A program made the position numbers and the translations under genes. Source: Arthrobotrys musiformis (taxonomy: Eukaryota; Ascomycota; Orbiliomycetes; Orbiliales; Orbiliaceae). From it: 64,000 nucleotides of DNA. The DNA lies in contig JAVHJL010000001.1 of the NCBI GenBank assembly GCA_036971715.1, positions 4,154,001 through 4,218,000 on the forward strand. The letters are read 5' to 3'. The notes under the pieces were generated by a model that was not told where the DNA came from, ran no database searches, and saw only the letters and a list, made by a program, of their open reading frames with translations. Below are positions 56,974 through 64,000 of this stretch, piece after piece (the stretch's first letter is position 1; each line of letters opens with the position of its first letter).

Positions 56974-58257
56974 TCAAGGGCCGCCCACTCTTCGGACCCA
57001 AAGGACCGCAGGCGCCTCTAGCCCCATGTTGGCATCTCGTCGTTTCCAAGCACGATGCAACATGAGACCCTTGTCGTAAAGGTCCCTAGACAAACTGTCG
57101 TACTCAGCCTGTAGTTGCCTCAACTCATCCTTCAGCTGCGCCCTGTGGGTATAGTTGTGTGTTGATGGGTTGGGTGGCAGACAGGCCTCGAGCTCTTTGA
57201 TTTGTTGCATAACTCGTCTCTGCCTTGCGATCAGTTGGTCACGCTGGCGTTCTAGAAGAGCGATGTACGCCTCGCCACCTTTGGGCTCCTGTGGCGAGGA
57301 GTTTCCGGAGTCTGAAACAAGTGACATGAGTACGCTGGAAGTGTCGTCTCCGTTATCTTGTAGTATTGGTGTAAGAGGAGCAAGCTCTATCATAGGCGCT
57401 CCGGTTGGAGATAGGATTGGTGGGGGCGATCTCCTTGCTGGAGGTGCGCTTCCTGCTTTTGGAAGTACCTTCAAAGGCTCAGATACTTTTCGGGTCTGAG
57501 GAAGAGGTAATCTGGAAGATGTAGAGTTGGAGGGAATCGGAACAGTCGAGGGCACTGGGGTTGGCGGGTTGGATGCTGATTCTTCGTCCTCTTCCCTAAT
57601 TTCTTCTCCTCCACATATGCTACCCAAGAAAGACCTATCCAAAGCGCTCAAGGATGGTACGATGGAATCTCTTAATCTTGGTGCCTTTTCCGGTGGCGGC
57701 GGTGGAGTATCTTTCTTTGGTTCAATAACGTCGACTGACTCTTTCCTTGTAATTTCGTCTGGGCTGCTTCCTCTCCTGCTAGCTTCCGCAGCAAATAATA
57801 AATCGATGCTCTTCGGTCCAATAGTCGCACTCGACGGTGCAGAGGCCACTGGTTTTCGAGTAAATGCGCTTCTTTTAGTGGTGGGAAGAGATGTTAAGTG
57901 GGCTGGGTGGCGGGGTATGGTGTGAAAAGTAGGCGGGCCGTTGGATGCTGGCATAATAGGGTGTGCATTAAAATTAGGAGTAGTTGTATATTTCAGTGTT
58001 CCAGTAAAGCTGAATGGTGTGAATTTTATTAGCGCATGTGCATAAGAACGAAGATGTATGGTTTTTTGGGTGTTATGTTGTGCTTACCCTGTCGGCGAAA
58101 GGATGTTCTGGTGGTGACTTTCACTCCTCATAAGCAATACATCCGGTCGCGAGCTCTCGACCAATATTGGGAACCCGATTTCTGGCTCCTTCGGCTTGCT
58201 GTGCCGTAGAGGAAAACGACTGAACATGGTTGTGGCTGTCGTAACAAAACTCGTCAT
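56974..58257 (-). CDS. 401-aa protein with C-terminal coiled coil, unknown function
   Basis: Exons 58257-58088 and 58009-56974 (78-bp intron with CTAAT branch, phase 2) give 401 aa. The single long frame begins at 57954, but an upstream exon MTSFVTTATTMFSRFPLRHS is joined cleanly through GTAAGC/TTCAG and extends it. The N-terminal two thirds are Pro/Ser-rich and low complexity. From about residue 305 a coiled coil follows (YIALLERQRDQLIARQRRVM, then LKDELRQLQAEYDSLSRDLY) and a conserved-looking end HRAWKRRDANMG...LWVRRVGGP. I recall similar endings in ascomycete hypothetical proteins, but no function is known to me. Confidence 0.75.
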
Positions 58258-61200
58258 GTTGAAAGGATTCTTTTTTCAAAAATAAAAAAAATTCAAATGT
58301 ATGTGTCGGAAGGGAAAAAATCGGAGGGCCGGCCCAACGTCAAGTAGTTATTTGTGCGTCAAGATATGACCGGGCCCAGGATATATGGCAAAGTCGGAAT
58401 GACGATCCAACAGGCAGGACGAGCTTGCCCCGCTGCCTGGTTCCTTTTTCCTTTGATATAGGTAACTGGGAATTAGTAATTCGCAAGTAAACCGCACCAC
58501 GAACAGCGGTTGTTTTAATAGTGGTGGATGATGTGGGACAAGGTTATCCGGTTCGTTTCGGTTGGCCGACGTTATGGAAGGTGCGCTGTGCTAGTGAATC
58601 GAAGTACGCTAGCAAACGGCAAAGATGGAGACGGACAGAGGCAGGCGTCAGGGATCTCTGGACTTCAAACTCAGGGGTTCCTGTCCAACAAGCTTCAAAG
58701 ATAATTAGCGATGTTCCAGCGATAGTGCATGCGCATACTCGAGTCGAGTCGCGATCTGGAAAGAAATTCTTTTAAAGAAAAAGCTAAGTGTGTATTTAAT
58801 ATAATATAATCCTCGAGGTGTCGTCTGATACAACAGGTCCTTGGGGCTTTCCGGTCTGTTCTTTTAAATTAAAAGACACCATGGCCATGGACTTCCTCGG
58901 ATAATATTAATAGGCAAGTCGACTGGGCCGAAAAGGAAGTTCACGGGTTGCCAATGAACATTCCTCTTGCGACACTGGGAATTCAAGCAATGCCCCAAAA
59001 ATGGTGATATACATGGTCGATGGGCCCTTCTCGGCTTGTGAAAGATAATTTAAAGGGGATTGAGCCTGATTCTGCCGGGTGTCCTGTTTGATCCATATTG
59101 CAAAATATATTATATTGCATACCCAGGAGATAGACAAAATCTGGGGTCAAAAAGGCCATTCCAGTCCAGCTTCTGATAGAGAGAGCCGCCGTCGATATGG
59201 ATAGCTAGCTCCTGTGGCTGTGAACGCAATCAACAGCAAATGCACAACTGGTTTAAGAACGATGTTATATCGCTCCTCCAATACGCGGAATATCTGTTGG
59301 ATATAGTACGGGGTACGCCAGAGGGGAGGGTTGAAGACCAGGCGGTGGTGTTTCGAAATCCTTGAAACGCACCGACAAAGTGGAAACGACTCAACGTACC
59401 TTTAATATTAGCGACGGGTATACAGTTAGACTCGAGACTAAAAAGTCTTTTGAAAGAATAAACGTCGGCAGAAAAGTGAATAATTTTGGAACTGCCTCGG
59501 GTCGAAAGCGACTGTTGTTTCTTGTCTTGTTTATAATATCGAAGCAAAGGTGTGTGAATGTGATGGGTGGAAATTCGATGCTCAGCGCATGAATGTGAGA
59601 ATGAAGAAACAGTTTCGGGTGGGCGGTAAGCAGGTCAATGCCTCGAAGAACCAGCCAGGTGCCAGGGATCTGCCTTCAAACGATAACCGTCTGTATTAGT
59701 TGGGTAGCCCGCACAGTAATCAATAACTAAGTATTAAAAATATGCAGTTGGCGGGTTGTAATAATTTCGTAACGTTAAACGACAAGAAGAATTAGAAGTT
59801 GACAGGTCGGTAATATTGCAGCGTCCAGGCCGCAGTATCGTCTTTTTTTGACAGGCCGTTATATTAAAGAAAGAAGGAAAGATTGAAGAATCGGAAGGGA
59901 AAACCGAAAAGGAGCCGACCAGAAATCCTGTGAAATTTTGGACGAACAGAAGAATGGAATATGTACCTGATATTAAGCAAGCTGAGAAACGTTCGATTGT
60001 CAGCCCAGACTGGGGTTTGGCCTCTCCGTGAACGTTCGGTCTAGCGGGCAAAGCTTTTCGTACGGGTGAGGCACAGCACTGCAAAGACTGCCAGACTGCA
60101 GCGCGCTAGCTGAAAAGAATACTGTCAATGATGTTTACTGGTTGAAGGCCGAAGCAGGGAGCCAAACTCGGTGTAGACGCACTGCCCCTGGTCGGAGAGG
60201 TGTCCCAGGAAAGAAAAAAATAGAAAAAGTGGGAGGAAACAGAACTAGAACAAACAGACGAAATCCTAAGAGGATTTCCGGGGATAATGACGCAGATATA
60301 TATTTTTTTGACCAAATTTTAAGATGTCGGTACCAAATTACTTACTTGAGTAATTACCACAATTCTATGCATGCACTACTGTCATTGAGAGTGTGTTTGT
60401 CGAAATTGCATAGAGATCTGTGTATCTCCTGCATTCGACGGACGGGGCTTAGCTTTCTCATTTCTTGCGATCGAACTATACATCAGGACATAGAACATAC
60501 GCATGTATACTTTTTTGCTCCTTTGAAGACGATGCGATTAGGTCATCATCTGAACCATGATTGATACTTCCACTGTCCAATTAAACGGGATATGTATCTG
60601 TTCTACATCCCCCGCCTATCAGGCAGGTATAGGCAGGCGTATAACCCCGTAGGTGTTTGAGGATGACCCCAGGCCCGACGGCATGCAGGGAATCTCGACC
60701 TCCACGCGCGCACAAAATTTTTTTGACATGCACGGGTACCACTGGCGGCGATAGTTGACCACAAAGTCACTTTTTCTTTTCCCCTAACCGCAGGCACTAT
60801 GCACTTTTGGGTTTACCGTTTCCCTATATTTTCATATTGTGGACCTGATATTGTCCGTTAGAAAACTCCACCGGGCTGCCGTAACAAGTTGTTGCACAAC
60901 GTTTTCGAAGATCCCCTTCTGCGAGGCAAGTTTCACGAGTGTTCCTCAGTTGGTTGCTCCCGCATTTGCATATACACTTGTTCTAGCTGTACATATTGAA
61001 ATCGGTGTAAACGAATTCGTACCGACATTACATTGAGAAGGTGGCAACGTTTGTATATCTCGTATCTAATCTAGAGCGAGTTGCGCAAAAGGCGACAATT
61101 CGCAATCTAGTTTTATCGACCACTCTCGCCTGTGGTGTTTCAGAAATTTCGGATGTCGACATCTTGGGTATTTCGGTGAGCAAATCTCATGCACATGCGG

Positions 61201-63639
61201 CTTGGGTTGGGCGACAAGTACTTTGCGCGGCCCACTATTATCTACCCCCAGGGTCGTCAAGGGCCCTGCAGCCTGCAGGCATCGACGAGATCCTGTACTC
61301 ATGTATCGCAGTCAGGCGATTTAGATCGATGGAATGACTACCCCCGTTTGTTGGGACGTTGAACCCTACCCCGACGCTTTGGAAGTTGGGGGACTACCTT
61401 GGATTCTAGTCGGCTGCCTTCAGAAATGCCCATATCAACTTTCCAAAGAGATGAGGACGGAGCAAGGGATATTAAAATCTTGTTTAGATGTTAGTATCAC
61501 CTCATGATTCGGATTTCAGCGAAACGCAAGCTTGCAAGGCTATTCTCGCCGGGCGATCTCTATGGCCCTTCTCATAAGCACCGGAGTTTGATCCAGAGCA
61601 AAAGCGCTTCTCAAAGCAAGTCTCAAAGACAGTCAGTTCTCTGCCCATGGTTCAGCATACCAGATCCAGTTAAATGTGGGTCCAACAACCAGAAAAAGAA
61701 CCATCAGCAAGAAACGTCAAGTTTGGTCTCAAAAAAGCTGCCCGATTCTGCAAGGGCATTGGCTTTCTTTGCTTTCTTGTGTTTTTAAGCGAGAGGCGAG
61801 ATTCTATCGGTCTAACTCCTGATCTGCCCTTGCATTGGGAGACAGCTCACGGGTCCTTTTGATTCCCCACTTGCACTGCGGCCTTCAGCTTTCCTTTGTA
61901 TCGAATCGAAATTCGAACCGACTCAATTCTGGACTTCCTTTGTCTGAGGAATTCAAATTATTTGCGTCCTCGCTCAGAGCTCCGTGCATTAGCTGAAAGT
62001 TTGCCGAAAATACTACTGAACTAACTCTATCCTGTCGATGTCGATTCTATTTTCTTCGACACTAGTCACTGTGGACATGTATGTAAATGTAGATTTTGAT
62101 TTTGTCAGACGACCTCTAGACCCTTTCGGGTGCATGCTTATGGAGATACGATTAATTTGACTGCAGCTTTCCATTTCCGTGCTAATTAGACTGTACTTTC
62201 CCTTACATGGTATGACATAATTTCCTATCAGAAATTCTTCTTTTTACCTTTTTCATCCTATTCTCGAAAATAGTATCAATAATCAAGTTATTATATACTT
62301 GTTATATCGAACGCCATACCTTAATATCACTCCCTTTCCCCCAGAGTTCGATGTTGTCACGAATTTCATCCCAAAATGTTTAAAAAGGGCGGCACAATAA
62401 CAAGGATTCCCCCCATAATGAGGGGCCTTGTAATTTAACAACAAGCATGAACCTCGCACACCCTTTTTTCTCGAACGTCATTCTTGTTTACCTACAAAAT
62501 GAGGCTTTGGTGCCTCGTTAGCCTCTTCATGGTTCTTGAGTGGATCCCGCTTCCTTTTTTAGAAACAAACATCTGTGGCGTTCCTTGCAGGGTGAGGCGT
62601 TATGTTACTCCCAAGCAAACGAAAACAAGACCTCAGTCTGCCGTCGGAAGGGATTCTATCTTTGGCCCAATACCCCAAGTTTCAAAATATCCGATTCGGA
62701 TTTCACAAGCTTCTAGGTGATTTCTGCCTTTGCCTGTCAACATGTCACTCCGTTCGGAAAACTTTCTGGAAAACCTTTGAGGTTAACGTTCCGTCAAGTG
62801 TTCCCAGTTATGGATTCGAGGCTACCCAGTTATTCGGAGTTTTCCCTTAAACTGTGCATGTATCCTCATTATCTTCCCCATATCAAGGAGCGCCTACTGG
62901 GCCAAGGCGATCACATCGCATTGCATACGCAAGCTGTCAGTACAAGGTTGATAAACTGATAACCCGTTTCCTTCTTCCCTTCTGCCTGCAGGCGGAAACA
63001 AAGATAGATGGGTCTTCCATGCATAGTTGCGCCTGAATTAATTCCTGAGTGCCTAAAAGCTAAAACAAATCGGCTGGAGTGGTAGAATTTACGAAAGATG
63101 CTGTTGAAGTGTAAGTAGGTATGTACCTATGTACCTCCAGATTGCGTAAAAGATCCGGGATCATGATGGTGGGAATTTCGACCCTTCATGCCGTGTCTGT
63201 GTCTTATATCACAAAAGGAGGAGACCCGGAAAACTTTTCTATGGGACCATTTATCAATACAGGCTGTCAAAAAACCACAACAGCGGGGCCGGTTTTCGGT
63301 TTTCATGCAAAGACGGCAGGATACGATCATAGATTAATGCCTGTTTACGAGAATGTGTTCTGGATCTCATGAATATCGGCTAAGAAGGCTGTATATCGTA
63401 TGCCAGAAGCGACCCGGGGCGGATTAACGGTATCAAATATATTAAAAAATACGCCCATCCTCAACATGGTCTACAAAACAGGCTTCTCGGAAGAAAAACA
63501 AACAATCTGAAGCTCCAATTCTTGTTCGTATATTCCAAATAGGAGATAAATTCAGGTGTTCTTCGAGACCGATACCTACTGTCCCTTTACTGAATCCCCC
63601 CCAAGGTACCCACAACTTGTTTGATCAAATACAAACTGC
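58258..63639. other. 5.4-kb gene-poor stretch
   Basis: The largest gap in the window. Frames are short on both strands with no splice chains that I could build. One frame at 62484-62720 has an internal ATG with a hydrophobic start (MRLWCLVSLFMVLEWIP) that could be a small secreted protein, but support is weak. No tRNA found. Confidence 0.45.
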
Positions 63640-64000
63640 CTATTCATTTCTTCTTCCGGACCTTCGTCTAACGAGCCCCTCCCCTCGCTGTTCACTCATT
63701 GATGTCCCGATCCCAGAGTCCTGGGCACTCCCTTGTAAGGTATTCTCGTCGATGCTAGTCGGCGTCCTCCCGCCCCCATCGCTCCTATCATTAGACTGGT
63801 CTTCTGAATCCTCATCATCACCTTCATCACCCTCAGGAGCTGGCGTAGCTTCCGGTGTAGCATACACCCCACCTCTTGGGCGGGGTATATCTTCTGCGGA
63901 ATCATCTTCAATCGGAGCTAAAGGATGAACCATGCGTCTCTCCGTTTCAGATGGCCGCGGCGGCCTTTCCATAAGTGGGTCCTCATCGTCGTCGGCGTCT
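63640..64000 (-). CDS. C-terminus of an unidentified acidic protein (partial)
   Basis: The frame is open from the right edge to a stop at 63640-63642, giving about 120 residues. It is rich in Asp, Glu, Pro, Arg and Ser, with RRMVHPLAPIEDDSAEDIPR, an acidic run (GDEGDDEDSEDQSNDRSDGG) and a basic end RRRSGRRNE. It looks like the disordered tail of a larger protein. No family can be named from this part. Confidence 0.6.
   Translation of the reverse strand, partial: DADDDEDPLMERPPRPSETERRMVHPLAPIEDDSAEDIPRPRGGVYATPEATPAPEGDEGDDEDSEDQSNDRSDGGGRTPTSIDENTLQGSAQDSGIGTSMSEQRGEGLVRRRSGRRNE

Overview
The window looks like nuclear DNA of a filamentous ascomycete (Pezizomycotina). Genes carry short GT-AG introns, often with a CTAAC-type branch sequence. 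The families are fungal: a Zn2Cys6 protein, a DUF1765 protein, a fungal CorA-like membrane protein, ATG11, DAP1, DEF1 and a KES1-type oxysterol-binding protein. Gene-free stretches are AT-rich with many TATATA tracts. I cannot fix the genus from sequence alone. All exon structures were built by hand from reading frames and splice sites, and each listed set of exons closes in frame.

Layout. 1-2.1 kb: N-terminus of a SurE-family protein (PBY1-like, runs off the left edge) and a small AT-hook-like protein, both minus. 2.7-6.4 kb: a nine-exon CorA-like membrane protein (minus) whose tail is encoded by a minisatellite. 9.7-13 kb: DEF1 with a CUE domain. 14.8-17.1 kb: UBP16-like deubiquitinase. 18.7-23.1 kb: two divergent F-box paralogues with the same intron phases. 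23.5-24.4 kb: traces of a broken or unresolved gene. 26-28 kb: KES1/OSH4-like sterol/PI4P carrier. 29-31 kb: phosphoglucomutase. 32.4-36.6 kb: ATG11. 38.3-44.1 kb: accessory-looking small genes, including two low-complexity paralogues. 47.5-50.6 kb: DUF1765 protein. 51.1-51.7 kb: DAP1. 53.7-56.3 kb: Zn2Cys6 protein whose zinc cluster is split over two exons. 57-58.3 kb: conserved-looking 401-aa coiled-coil protein. 58.3-63.6 kb: largest gene-poor stretch. 63.6-64 kb: C-terminus of an unidentified protein.

The recognised genes are mostly single-copy housekeeping functions (lipid transport, sugar phosphate metabolism, selective autophagy, ubiquitin turnover, haem/sterol metabolism), with no sign of an operon-like cluster. 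Most of the novelty lies between them: the F-box pair, the Gly/His-rich pair sharing a TSLNPD motif, the CorA-like protein with an altered pore motif and repeat tail, and at least two families of short dispersed elements built around GTCTCGT. I see no convincing tRNA, rRNA, CRISPR or intact transposon.
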